From: Muribaculaceae bacterium Isolate-037 (Harlan)
GTDB lineage: Bacteria > Bacteroidota > Bacteroidia > Bacteroidales > Muribaculaceae
Assembly (NCBI GenBank): GCA_003762615.1
Contig: RIAZ01000017.1
Location: forward strand, 1 to 64,000
Reading direction: 5' to 3'
DNA length: 64,000 nucleotides
Made by a program: the position numbers and the translations under genes. Within the stretch, counting starts at the first letter, position 1; each line of letters begins with the position of its first letter. Below the pieces are notes generated by a model that was given only the letters and a program-made list of their open reading frames with translations, was not told the DNA's origin and did not search any database. Below, in pieces: positions 25,961-34,209 of the stretch.

Positions 25961-26132
25961 CCCCCGCAAGGGGCAAAGCGTTTTCAGGCACGGAAAACGG
26001 TTTTGTAGCATACAAAACACACCTTGCTATTTTCTGACGAAAATCGAAATCCGTCACGGACGGATTGGGGTTAGCGTGAAGCGGTAAGCCCTGCCGTTCA
26101 CCAGCCCTGTTTTACACCTGCGCCCCTTGCGG
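25961..26132 (+). other. Candidate origin of transfer
   Basis: CCGCAAGGGGC (25964-25974) and its exact inverse GCCCCTTGCGG (26122-26132) bracket a segment with a tight inverted repeat AATCCGT-CACGG-ACGGATT (26048-26066), followed by GGGGTTAG. Position between divergent mob and tra operons and the nested inverted repeats fit an oriT. The exact nic site cannot be read from sequence alone. The whole gap 25919-26479 carries no gene. Confidence 0.5.
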
Positions 26133-26190
26133 TTCGTTACTCCGCTGCAAAGTAACGGTGATTTATAATGCTGTAAAATAGGTGGTTGGT

Positions 26191-26230
26191 GGACAAAACG
26201 GGACAGCGCAGGACAAATCGGGACAAGGTT
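26191..26230 (+). repeat. Four 10-bp GGACA direct repeats (locus 2)
   Basis: Units start at 26191, 26201, 26211 and 26221, each GGACA plus five bases (AAACG, GCGCA, AATCG, AGGTT). The two middle units match those at 19793-19832 and 27836-27875. Located between the oriT candidate and traA. Confidence 0.75.
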
Positions 26231-26263
26231 TTCAGGGGACGTTTTTTCTCCCTTTTTTTGCAT

Positions 26264-26454
26264 CGGATTTCAAGATTGAAAGCAAGATTGAAAGAAATAT
26301 TCCAATCAGGAAAGAATGATTGAAAGCAGGATTTCAAGAAAACATGATTGCAGGATTTCAATATTTCAAGAAAGAATGAAAGCAGGAAAACAAGATTGAA
26401 ATAAAACAATCTTTCAATATTTCAAGATTGCAATATGGAATGAATGATTGAAAG
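26264..26454 (+). repeat. Degenerate GATTGAAAG / TTTCAA repeat cluster
   Basis: GATTGAAAG occurs at 26274, 26286, 26318 and 26446, with near copies at 26346, 26376 and 26394, and inverse TTTCAAT/TTTCAAG elements between them. Spacing is irregular. It lies directly upstream of the ParA-like traA gene, so partition-site-like or operator function is plausible. Confidence 0.6.
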
Positions 26455-26479
26455 CAATAAATAAATCTATCAACCAATA

Positions 26480-27262
26480 ATGAACGAAAGCAATATGGAA
26501 AACGAGAAAACACCCCTTTATGTCGCCTTTTCCACCCAAAAGGGCGGGGTCGGCAAAACCACCTTTACCGTGCTGGCGGCGAGTTACCTCTACTACCTCA
26601 AAGGCTACGATGTGGCGGTGGTCGATTGCGACTACCCCCAACACTCCATTGCCGGGATGCGAAAGCGGGATGCCGAGCAGGTCGGGGCGGATGAAGATTA
26701 CAAGCGCATGGCGTATGAACAGTTCACCCGGCTGGGGAAGAAAGCCTACCCGGTGCTGTGCAGTTCGCCCGAAAAGGCGATTGCAACGGCTGACGAATAT
26801 ATAGCCGCCGGACACGTGCCGGATATTGTCTTTTTCGACCTGCCCGGCACGGTGAACAGCGAGGGCGTGATAAACTCCCTTGCGGGCATGGACTACATTT
26901 TCACCCCCATTTCAGCCGACAAGGTGGTGCTGGAAAGCAGCCTGTCGTTCGCAATGGCTATCCAAAAGCTATTGGTGAAGAATGAAGCCTGCCGACTTGC
27001 CGGGCTGTACCTCTTTTGGAACATGGTGGACGGGCGGGAGAAAACAGACCTCTACGCCGCCTACGACAAGACGATTAAGGAACTGGAACTGCCACTGATG
27101 AAAACCTTTATCCCCGATACCAAACGCTACAAAAAGGAACTGGTAGCGGATAAAAAGGCGGTGTTCCGCTCCACGCTCTTTCCCGCCAGCCGCCCGCTGG
27201 TAAGGGGAAGCAACTTGGAAGAACTGATAACCGAAATAACGTACTACATCAAATTACAATGA
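26480..27262 (+). CDS. traA: ParA-like ATPase TraA
   Basis: A 260-residue Walker-type ATPase: deviant Walker A FSTQKGGVGKTTFTV at residue 18, VVDCDYPQHS (Walker A'), DIVFFDLPGTVN (Walker B). First gene of the tra operon in CTnDOT-like elements. Its role may be DNA or complex positioning, or regulation. The repeat cluster at 26264-26454 directly upstream recalls the site-plus-ATPase layout of partition systems. traB follows after one base. Confidence 0.85.
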   Translation: MNESNMENEKTPLYVAFSTQKGGVGKTTFTVLAASYLYYLKGYDVAVVDCDYPQHSIAGMRKRDAEQVGADEDYKRMAYEQFTRLGKKAYPVLCSSPEKAIATADEYIAAGHVPDIVFFDLPGTVNSEGVINSLAGMDYIFTPISADKVVLESSLSFAMAIQKLLVKNEACRLAGLYLFWNMVDGREKTDLYAAYDKTIKELELPLMKTFIPDTKRYKKELVADKKAVFRSTLFPASRPLVRGSNLEELITEITYYIKLQ

Positions 27263-27263
27263 T

Positions 27264-27665
27264 ATGGCAAAGCAAAGCGGCGGGATGCCGAAGATAGACG
27301 AGGATTTCATGAAAGAACTTATCTCGCAAGGTGTCCCCAGTAAACAAGATAATAATAAGACGAATGATGTCCCGCAAGAAATACAAACAGAAACGGTGCA
27401 AGTAGAGAAACCGACACCCCGCAAGCGCAAGGGCGGTTCGGGCGACTACCGGGAAACCTACTTTCAGAAAGTGGAACTGGCAGACCGACAGCCCTTGTAC
27501 GTGAGCCGTACCACGCACGAGAAGCTGATGCGTATCGTGACGGTGATAGGCGGGCGAAAGGTAACGGTAAGCAGCTATGTGGAAAACATTCTGCTGCGCC
27601 ACTTCGAGCAATACCAAGACGAGATAAACACCCTGTACGAAAGTAATTTTCAAAAGCCTGTCTGA
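27264..27665 (+). CDS. traB: DUF3408 protein TraB
   Basis: A 133-residue protein. The N-terminal half is charged and disordered; the C-terminal half (YFQKVELADRQPLYVSRTTH, VIGGRKVTVSSYVENILLRH) is the DUF3408 ribbon-helix-helix-like domain. ParB-like or regulator role next to the ParA-type TraA is inferred. It ends two bases before traD. Confidence 0.8.
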   Translation: MAKQSGGMPKIDEDFMKELISQGVPSKQDNNKTNDVPQEIQTETVQVEKPTPRKRKGGSGDYRETYFQKVELADRQPLYVSRTTHEKLMRIVTVIGGRKVTVSSYVENILLRHFEQYQDEINTLYESNFQKPV

Positions 27666-27667
27666 CT

Positions 27668-28297
27668 ATGGTAATCTATTGCATACTTACCGGGCTTTTG
27701 GTGTACTATATCGCCTTATGGCTGTGGTATCGCTACACGGACAGTCGGACATCACCGGGCAGAACGGATGATGCGTCGCTTCCACGAAACGAAGTTTCAG
27801 GCTACACGCTGATAGGTGAAAGCCGATACAAGGGTGGACTAATCGGGACAGCGCAGGACAAATCGGGACACCTCCCGCAAGCGGCTGAAAATGATACTAT
27901 TTTTGCGCCGCAGGCTGACGGACTGCCGGAAGAAACGCCCGGTTACGAGAATGACGAACCCGACTACGAGGACGAGGAAATAGCCGGGTACATGGACGGT
28001 GACGATGATACCGGGCGGGCTACGGGCGTGAGCTTTGACGAACTGGGCGAAGCGGTACGCACGGCGAACGCCGACAACCCCACCGAAGCGGAACAGCGGC
28101 AAGCCGCCGGGACGCTGGCAAGCATTGAGGGGACGAACCTCTACGATGCGGTGGTGGAGAACATCAACGGCGGGCTGGCAAAGGTGGCGGAACTGCTGGG
28201 ACGCAACGAAGCGGAACTGGCTACGGCTGCCGTCCCTGCCGAAGCTGGCGGTACAAGCAAGGAACATGAAGCGTTCGACATGAACGATTTCCTATAA
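27668..28297 (+). CDS. traD: Transfer protein TraD
   Basis: A 209-residue protein with one N-terminal membrane segment (MVIYCILTGLLVYYIALWLW) and a long acidic, Ala-rich cytoplasmic or periplasmic tail (EDEEIAGYMDGDDDTGR; EAEQRQAAGTLASIEGTN). Function unknown; the position after traA/traB matches TraD of CTnDOT-like elements. The GGACA repeat locus 27836-27875 lies inside this coding sequence, in the linker after the membrane segment, which is unusual for a regulatory site. Confidence 0.65.
   Translation: MVIYCILTGLLVYYIALWLWYRYTDSRTSPGRTDDASLPRNEVSGYTLIGESRYKGGLIGTAQDKSGHLPQAAENDTIFAPQADGLPEETPGYENDEPDYEDEEIAGYMDGDDDTGRATGVSFDELGEAVRTANADNPTEAEQRQAAGTLASIEGTNLYDAVVENINGGLAKVAELLGRNEAELATAAVPAEAGGTSKEHEAFDMNDFL
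27836..27875 (+). repeat. Four 10-bp GGACA direct repeats (locus 3, inside traD)
   Basis: Units start at 27836 (GGACT), 27846, 27856 and 27866. The middle units (GGACAGCGCA, GGACAAATCG) are identical to those of locus 2. Confidence 0.7.
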
Positions 28298-28378
28298 TAT
28301 AATAATGTGTAACAATATGAAGCAACGTGACTACGGTTGATTGGCAACCCAAGAACCAACAGACGGCATCCGTGCCGC

Positions 28379-28442
28379 AACCACTAAAATTTCAAATTAT
28401 TCACCAGCCGGGAAAGGCGGACTTCCCACCCGCCGCCCGGCA
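28379..28442 (+). promoter_or_regulatory. Leader motif and hairpin before traE
   Basis: A copy of the AACCACTAAAATTTCAA motif (28379-28401) is followed by a GC-rich hairpin (arms GCCGGG...GGCGG and CCGCC...CCCGGC, about 28405-28442), then the traE start. It splits the tra operon into traABD and traE onward, so it may set a second expression level. Confidence 0.45.
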
Positions 28443-28458
28443 TTAAAAACAAATCACA

Positions 28459-28755
28459 ATGAGAAAGAGAATCTTTTTGTCGGCGGCTATACTTGCCGCT
28501 GCGGTAAGTGCCTACGCACAGGGCAACGGGCAGGCGGGCATCACCGAAGCCACGAACCTAATCACTGGGTATTTCGACCCCGGAACAAAACTGGTGTACG
28601 CAATCGGGGCGGTCTGCGGCTTGATTGGAGGGGTAAAAGTATATAACAAATTTTCGAGCGGCGACCCCGACACCTCAAAGACTGCCGCCAGTTGGTTCGG
28701 GGCGTGCATCTTCCTGATTGTCGCCGCCACTATCCTGCGGTCGTTCTTCCTCTAA
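28459..28755 (+). CDS. traE: DUF4134 protein TraE (VirB2-like)
   Basis: A 98-residue protein: signal peptide (RKRIFLSAAILAAAVSAYAQ), a helix, and two membrane segments (LVYAIGAVCGLIGGVKVY; GACIFLIVAATILRSFFL). This is the layout of the VirB2/TrbC pilin-like subunit in Bacteroidetes transfer systems. Followed 10 bases later by traF. Confidence 0.85.
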   Translation: MRKRIFLSAAILAAAVSAYAQGNGQAGITEATNLITGYFDPGTKLVYAIGAVCGLIGGVKVYNKFSSGDPDTSKTAASWFGACIFLIVAATILRSFFL

Positions 28756-28765
28756 ACCAGCGGCT

Positions 28766-29101
28766 ATGTCTGAATATCCGGTAAACAGGGGTATCGGGAA
28801 GCCGGTGGAGTTCAAGGGGCTGAAAAGCCAGTACCTCTTTATCTTTTGCGGCGGCTTGCTCGCCGTCTTCGTGGTGTTCATCGTGCTGTTCATGGCAGGC
28901 GTGAACCAGTGGCTATGTATCGGTTTCATCGTGTCGGCTTCGCTGCTGCTCGTGTGGCAGACGTTCCGGCTCAACGCACGGTACGGCACGCACGGGCTGA
29001 TGAAAGCTGCCGCACGCAAAAGACACCCACGCTTCATTATCAGCCGAAAGGCGATACCCCGGCTGTTCAACTACAAAAGAAGAAAGGAAGAAAGAACATG
29101 A
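28766..29101 (+). CDS. traF: DUF4133 protein TraF (VirB3-like)
   Basis: A 111-residue inner-membrane protein with PVNRGIGKPVEFKGLKSQYL before two membrane segments and a basic tail (KRRKEER). The ATG at 28766 is chosen because a longer frame overlaps the end of traE. Its stop overlaps the traG start by ATGA, so the two are translationally coupled, as for VirB3 and VirB4. Confidence 0.85.
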   Translation: MSEYPVNRGIGKPVEFKGLKSQYLFIFCGGLLAVFVVFIVLFMAGVNQWLCIGFIVSASLLLVWQTFRLNARYGTHGLMKAAARKRHPRFIISRKAIPRLFNYKRRKEERT

Positions 29102-31611
29102 GGAATACATTAAAGGCTACCACGCTGGAAAGGAAATTCCCACTTTTGGCGGTGGAGAACGGCTGCATCATTTCAAAAGATGCAGACATAACGGTGGCTT
29201 TCAGGGTGGAACTGCCCGAACTGTTCACCGTCACCAGTGCCGAGTACGAAGCCATACATTCGGCGTGGTACAAGGCAATCAAGGTGTTGCCTGACTACTC
29301 CATAGTACACAAGCAGGACTTCTTCATCAAGGAGAACTACCAGCCCGACACGGAAAGGGACGAGCTTAGTTTCCTGTCCCGGAGTTTTGAACGGCATTTC
29401 AATGAACGCCCGTTCTTGAACCATTACTGCTACCTGTTCCTGACGAAAACGACAAGGGAGAGAAGCCGCCGACAGAGCGACTTCTCCACCCTCTGCCGGG
29501 GCAGGATTGTTCCGCAGGAAATAGCCGACAAGGAAGCGGCGGCAAAGTTCATCGAAGCGGTCGGGCAGTTCGAGCGCATCATGAACGACAGCGGGTTTGT
29601 CACGCTTACCCGGCTGGCGGCATCGGAAATCACCGGGCAGGACGGAAAGGCGGGCATCATCGAGAAATACTTCTCGCTCTCGCAAACCGACACTACTTGC
29701 CTGAAAGACATCGGGCTGTATCCGGAAGAAATGCGTGTTGGGGACGACATACTGTGCCTGCACACGCTTTCGGACGTGGAAGATTTGCCCGGAAAGGTCG
29801 GGACGGACTGCCGATTTGAGAAGCTGTCCACTGACAGAAGCGATTGCAGGTTAAGTTTTGCCGCCCCGGTGGGCGTGCTGTTGTCGTGTAACCACGTCTA
29901 TAACCAGTTCATCTTCATAGACGACCACGCCGAAAACCTGAAGAACTTCGAGCAGACCGCCCGGAATATGCAATCGCTCTCCCGTTACTCCCGTGCCAAC
30001 CAAGTGAACAAGGAGTGGATAGACGAGTACCTGAACGAAGCGCATAGCAGGGGGCTTATCTCGGTGCGTTGCCACTGCAACGTCATGGCATGGAGTGACG
30101 ACCGGGAAGAACTCAAACGCATACGCAACGATGTGGGAAGCCAGCTTGCACTAATGGAGTGCAAGCCACGCCACAACACGGTCGATACGCCCACGCTCTT
30201 TTGGGCGGGCATACCCGGCAACGAAGCCGACTTCCCCGCAGAGGAAAGTTTCTACACGTTCTTGGGGCAGGCTCTCTGCCTGTTCGTGGAAGAAACGAAC
30301 TACAAGAGTTCGCTTTCCCCGTTCGGCATCAAAATGGTGGACAGGGTAAGCGGTCGCCCGCTGCACATCGACATATCGGATTTGCCCATGAAGAAAGGCA
30401 TCACTACCAACAGAAACAAGTTCATACTTGGGCCGAGTGGTAGCGGGAAGTCTTTCTTCACCAACCACATGGTGCGCCAGTATTACGAGCAGGGTGCGCA
30501 CGTGCTGCTGGTCGATACGGGTAACAGCTACTTGGGGCTGTCCCAGCTTATCCACAACCGCACGCACGGCGAGGACGGGATTTATTTCACCTACACCAAC
30601 GAAAACCCGATAGCGTTCAACCCGTTCTATGTCGAGGACGGGGTATTTGACATCGAGAAGAAAGAGAGCATCAAGACGCTTATTCTTACTTTATGGAAGC
30701 GGGACGATGAAGCCCCCAAGCGGTCGGAAGAAGTGGCGTTGTCCAATGCGGTAAGTGCCTATATCGAACGTATCACGGGCGACAGGTCGGTAACGCCCTG
30801 TTTCAACACGTTCTACGAGTTTGTCCGGGATGATTACCGCCAACAGCTTGAACAGAAGAACGTCAGGGAAAAGGATTTTGACATTGACAATTTCCTGAAC
30901 GTGCTTGAACCATACTATCGTGGCGGTGAATACGACTACCTGCTGAACTCTGACAAGGAGCTGGATTTGCTGCATAAACGCTTCATTGTCTTTGAATTGG
31001 ATAATATCAAAGACCACAAGATTTTATTCCCGATAACGACTATCATCATCATGGAAGCCTTTATAAACAAGATGCGCAAGTTAAAGGGAATAAGGAAGTT
31101 AATACTAATTGAAGAAGCGTGGAAAGCGATTGCATCGGCGAATATGGCGGACTACATAAAATATTTGTACAAAACCGTCCGAAAGTATTTCGGGGAAGCG
31201 ATTGTGGTAACGCAGGAAGTGGAAGATATTATTTCCTCGCCCATAGTGAAAGAGAGTATCATCAATAACTCGGACTGCAAAATCCTGTTAGACCAGCGAA
31301 AATATCTCAACAAGTTTGACAGTATACAAAACCTGCTCGGACTGACCGACAAGGAGCGTTCGCAGATATTGTCTATCAACATGGCGAACCACCCCGGACG
31401 GAAGTACAAGGAAGTTTTCTTCTCGCTGGGCGGCACGCAGTCGGCGGTATATGCCACGGAAGTTTCGTTGGAAGAATATTACACGTTCACGACAGAGGAA
31501 AGCGAAAAAATGGAACTGTTCGCCCTCGCCGAGAAGCTGGGCGGCAACCTTGAACTGGCTATCAAGCGGCTTGCGGAAAGCAAACGCAATCCCCAATCAT
31601 CAACAACTTAA
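29098..31611 (+). CDS. traG: Conjugation ATPase TraG (VirB4-like)
   Basis: An 837-residue ATPase. Walker A FILGPSGSGKSFFTNHMV lies near residue 444, Walker B KLILIEEAWKAI near residue 670, and the C-terminal block has TQEVEDIISSPIVKESIINN and DCKILLDQRK as in VirB4/TraC ATPases. It energises assembly of the transfer channel at the inner membrane. The start at 29098 (MRNTLKATTLERKF) overlaps the traF stop; the longer open frame upstream is a shadow. No defects seen. Confidence 0.93.
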   Translation: MRNTLKATTLERKFPLLAVENGCIISKDADITVAFRVELPELFTVTSAEYEAIHSAWYKAIKVLPDYSIVHKQDFFIKENYQPDTERDELSFLSRSFERHFNERPFLNHYCYLFLTKTTRERSRRQSDFSTLCRGRIVPQEIADKEAAAKFIEAVGQFERIMNDSGFVTLTRLAASEITGQDGKAGIIEKYFSLSQTDTTCLKDIGLYPEEMRVGDDILCLHTLSDVEDLPGKVGTDCRFEKLSTDRSDCRLSFAAPVGVLLSCNHVYNQFIFIDDHAENLKNFEQTARNMQSLSRYSRANQVNKEWIDEYLNEAHSRGLISVRCHCNVMAWSDDREELKRIRNDVGSQLALMECKPRHNTVDTPTLFWAGIPGNEADFPAEESFYTFLGQALCLFVEETNYKSSLSPFGIKMVDRVSGRPLHIDISDLPMKKGITTNRNKFILGPSGSGKSFFTNHMVRQYYEQGAHVLLVDTGNSYLGLSQLIHNRTHGEDGIYFTYTNENPIAFNPFYVEDGVFDIEKKESIKTLILTLWKRDDEAPKRSEEVALSNAVSAYIERITGDRSVTPCFNTFYEFVRDDYRQQLEQKNVREKDFDIDNFLNVLEPYYRGGEYDYLLNSDKELDLLHKRFIVFELDNIKDHKILFPITTIIIMEAFINKMRKLKGIRKLILIEEAWKAIASANMADYIKYLYKTVRKYFGEAIVVTQEVEDIISSPIVKESIINNSDCKILLDQRKYLNKFDSIQNLLGLTDKERSQILSINMANHPGRKYKEVFFSLGGTQSAVYATEVSLEEYYTFTTEESEKMELFALAEKLGGNLELAIKRLAESKRNPQSSTT

Positions 31612-31622
31612 AAATCAAGAAC

Positions 31623-32249
31623 ATGAAGAAAACAATTCTCCTTATGGCGGTATGCCTTTGCTTTATCGGCAAGGCATCCGCACAATGGGTGGTGTCAGAC
31701 CCCGGCAACTTGGCACAGGGTATCATCAACACCACCAAGCAGATAGTGCAGACTTCCACCACTGCCAAGAACACGCTGGACGGCTTCATGGAAGCACAGA
31801 AGATTTTCCAGCAGGGTAAAAAATATTACGATGCGCTCAAAGCGGTGCATGACGTGGTTAAGGGCGGTGTCAAGGTGAAGAAGTCCATTGAACTGGTGGC
31901 GGAAATCTCCGAAATCTACGTGCGCAACTTCCAAAACATGCTGGCAGACCCGAATTTCACGCCTGACGAACTTTCCGCAATATCGTTCGGCTATGCCAAA
32001 CTGATGTCGGAAAGCTCGGACGTGTTGCAGGACTTGAAAAATGTAGTGAACATCACGGGTATGTCGCTGACGGATGCAGAACGGTTGGCTATTATTGATA
32101 ATGCCTACCGAAGCCTATTGAATTACCGCAACCTCGTGAACTACTACACCCGCAAGAACATATCCGTGTCCTACCTGCGGGCAAAGAAGAAGAACGACAC
32201 CGACCGGGTGCTGGCTCTCTACGGCTCGGCGGATGAACGCTACTGGTAA
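31623..32249 (+). CDS. traI: DUF4141 protein TraI
   Basis: A 208-residue secreted protein: signal peptide (KKTILLMAVCLCFIGKASAQ), then a helical body (IINTTKQIVQTSTTAKNTLD; VKKSIELVAEISEIYVRNFQ). DUF4141 proteins in Bacteroidetes transfer operons may play a VirB5-like role. No TraH gene is seen between traG and traI. Confidence 0.85.
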   Translation: MKKTILLMAVCLCFIGKASAQWVVSDPGNLAQGIINTTKQIVQTSTTAKNTLDGFMEAQKIFQQGKKYYDALKAVHDVVKGGVKVKKSIELVAEISEIYVRNFQNMLADPNFTPDELSAISFGYAKLMSESSDVLQDLKNVVNITGMSLTDAERLAIIDNAYRSLLNYRNLVNYYTRKNISVSYLRAKKKNDTDRVLALYGSADERYW

Positions 32250-32262
32250 CATATAAATCGGT

Positions 32263-33264
32263 ATGCCTATGTTATTAGCAGCAGTGGATTTTGACAACCT
32301 GCACCAAGTGTTGCGGGTGCTTTACGATGAAATGATGCCCTTGTGCAGCAACATGACGGGGGTAGCGAAAGGGATAGCCGGGCTGGGTGCGCTGTTCTAT
32401 GTAGCCGCCAAAGTATGGCAGTCGCTCGCACGTGCCGAACCCATAGACGTGTACCCGCTCCTGCGTCCCTTTGCGCTGGGGCTGTGTATCATGTTTTTTC
32501 CCACGTTCGTGCTGGGGACTATCAACACGGTGCTGTCGCCAGTGGTGAAAGGGTGCAACCAGCTTATGGAAACGCAGACTTTCGACATGAACGAGTACCG
32601 GGCGCAGAAAGACCGACTGGAATATGAAGCCCTGATGCGAAGCCCCGAAACGGCTTACCTCGCATCGGACGAGGAATTTGATAGACAACTGGAAGAACTG
32701 GGCTGGTCGCCCTCCGACATGGTGACTATGACGGGTATGTACATGGACAGGGCGGCTTACAATATCAAGAAGTCCGTCCGGGACTGGTTCAGGGAGTTGC
32801 TGGAAATGCTCTTTCAGGCGGCGGGGCTGATTATAGACACGCTGCGCACGTTCTTCCTGATTGTGCTTTCGATACTGGGTCCGCTGGCGTTTGCGATTTC
32901 CGTCTATGACGGTTTCCAAAGCACGCTGACCCAGTGGATTTCACGCTATATCTCCATTTACCTGTGGTTGCCCGTGTCCGACCTGTTCAGCAGCGTGCTG
33001 GCACGCATACAAACGCTGATGCTCCAAAAGGACATTCAGGAACTTTCAGACCCGAATTTCATTCCTGACGGGAGCAGCACCGTGTATGTAATCTTTATGA
33101 TTATAGGTATCGTGGGCTACTTCACCATTCCCACGGTGGCAAGCTGGATTGTGTCGGCTGGCGGCACGTCTGCCTATAACCGCAACGTGGCACGGGCGGG
33201 GTCAATCGCCGGGGCTGCGGTCGGTGCGGCAAGCGGGAAAGTAACCGGGAAACTACTCAAATAA
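32263..33264 (+). CDS. traJ: Transfer protein TraJ (VirB6-like)
   Basis: A 333-residue polytopic inner-membrane protein with membrane segments near residues 30-55, 75-95, 190-215, 235-260 and 270-300, plus a central soluble part (ELGWSPSDMVTMTGMYMDRA). It matches TraJ of CTnDOT-like systems and by position and topology is the VirB6-like channel component. The last 30 residues are Gly/Ala-rich. Confidence 0.85.
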   Translation: MPMLLAAVDFDNLHQVLRVLYDEMMPLCSNMTGVAKGIAGLGALFYVAAKVWQSLARAEPIDVYPLLRPFALGLCIMFFPTFVLGTINTVLSPVVKGCNQLMETQTFDMNEYRAQKDRLEYEALMRSPETAYLASDEEFDRQLEELGWSPSDMVTMTGMYMDRAAYNIKKSVRDWFRELLEMLFQAAGLIIDTLRTFFLIVLSILGPLAFAISVYDGFQSTLTQWISRYISIYLWLPVSDLFSSVLARIQTLMLQKDIQELSDPNFIPDGSSTVYVIFMIIGIVGYFTIPTVASWIVSAGGTSAYNRNVARAGSIAGAAVGAASGKVTGKLLK

Positions 33265-33284
33265 CCAACATCAAAATTTAATAT

Positions 33285-33908
33285 ATGGAATTTAAATCAT
33301 TAACGAACATCGAAACGAGTTTCCGACAAATCCGGCTCTTTGCGCTGGTATTCATCTGCCTGTGCGCACTGGTGACGGGTTTTGCCGTGTGGAACTCGTA
33401 CAGCTTCGCCGAAAAGCAGCGACAGAAGATATACGTCCTCGACAACGGCAAAAGCCTGATGCTGGCACTCTCGCAGGACATGGCACAGAACAGACCCGTG
33501 GAAGCCAAATCGCACGTGCGGCGTTTCCACGAACTGTTTTTCACCTTATCACCCGACAAGGGGGCTATCGAAAGCAACATCAAACGCTCGCTGTTCCTCG
33601 CCGACAAGACCGCTTTCAACTATTACAAGGACTTGGCGGAAAAGGGCTACTACAACCGGGTGATTTCCGGAAACGTCACGCAGACGGTGGAGATTGACAG
33701 CGTGAAGTGCGACTTCGACCAGTACCCCTACAAGGTGAACACGTATGCCCGCCAGTTGATTGTCCGGGAAAGCAGCCTGACGGTGCGAAGCCTTGTGACC
33801 TCGTGCCGGTTGCTCAACGCAACCCGGAGCGACAACAACCCGCACGGCTTCATCATCGAAGCGTTCACCATTACCGAGAACAAGGATTTACAGACCATTA
33901 AGAGATAA
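33285..33908 (+). CDS. traK: Transfer protein TraK (VirB8-like)
   Basis: A 207-residue protein: short cytoplasmic start (MEFKSLTNIETSFRQIRLFA), one membrane helix (about 17-37), and a periplasmic domain with RPVEAKSHVRRFHELFFTLS and YDVN-like strands. The topology is that of VirB8-type proteins; the TraK match is strong. traL follows after four bases. Confidence 0.87.
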   Translation: MEFKSLTNIETSFRQIRLFALVFICLCALVTGFAVWNSYSFAEKQRQKIYVLDNGKSLMLALSQDMAQNRPVEAKSHVRRFHELFFTLSPDKGAIESNIKRSLFLADKTAFNYYKDLAEKGYYNRVISGNVTQTVEIDSVKCDFDQYPYKVNTYARQLIVRESSLTVRSLVTSCRLLNATRSDNNPHGFIIEAFTITENKDLQTIKR

Positions 33909-33912
33909 CCTT

Positions 33913-34209
33913 ATGGAGAGAAAACGAAACTACATCGAAAAGGTGCAGGACTGGGCGGACGACTGCCTGCGCCGAATGTGCGGACGGATTACGCCGGGCA
34001 AAAGGCTGGCGGTTATCCTCGTGATGTTCCTATTTTTCGGTGGCTTGTCTATCTACATCACCGTTTCATCAATCTACAATATCGGGAAACGGGACGGCAG
34101 GCGGCTGCAAATAGAACATATCAGACAACTGCCATTGCAAGGCAATGACACAATCAACAGTATCAACCCCTTAAACAGACCGGAATATGGAAGAAGTACA
34201 GAAGAATGA
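33913..34209 (+). CDS. traL: DUF3989 protein TraL
   Basis: A 98-residue small membrane protein: a basic N-terminal helix (YIEKVQDWADDCLRRMCGRI), one membrane segment (RLAVILVMFLFFGGLSIYIT) and a short tail. DUF3989/TraL proteins sit between TraK and TraM. The 3' end overlaps traM by 23 bases. Confidence 0.85.
   Translation: MERKRNYIEKVQDWADDCLRRMCGRITPGKRLAVILVMFLFFGGLSIYITVSSIYNIGKRDGRRLQIEHIRQLPLQGNDTINSINPLNRPEYGRSTEE

Noticed and set aside
26264-26454. CRISPR-like array before traA
   Set aside because: The repeats are only 8-9 bases, occur on both strands and have irregular spacing, with no cas genes nearby.
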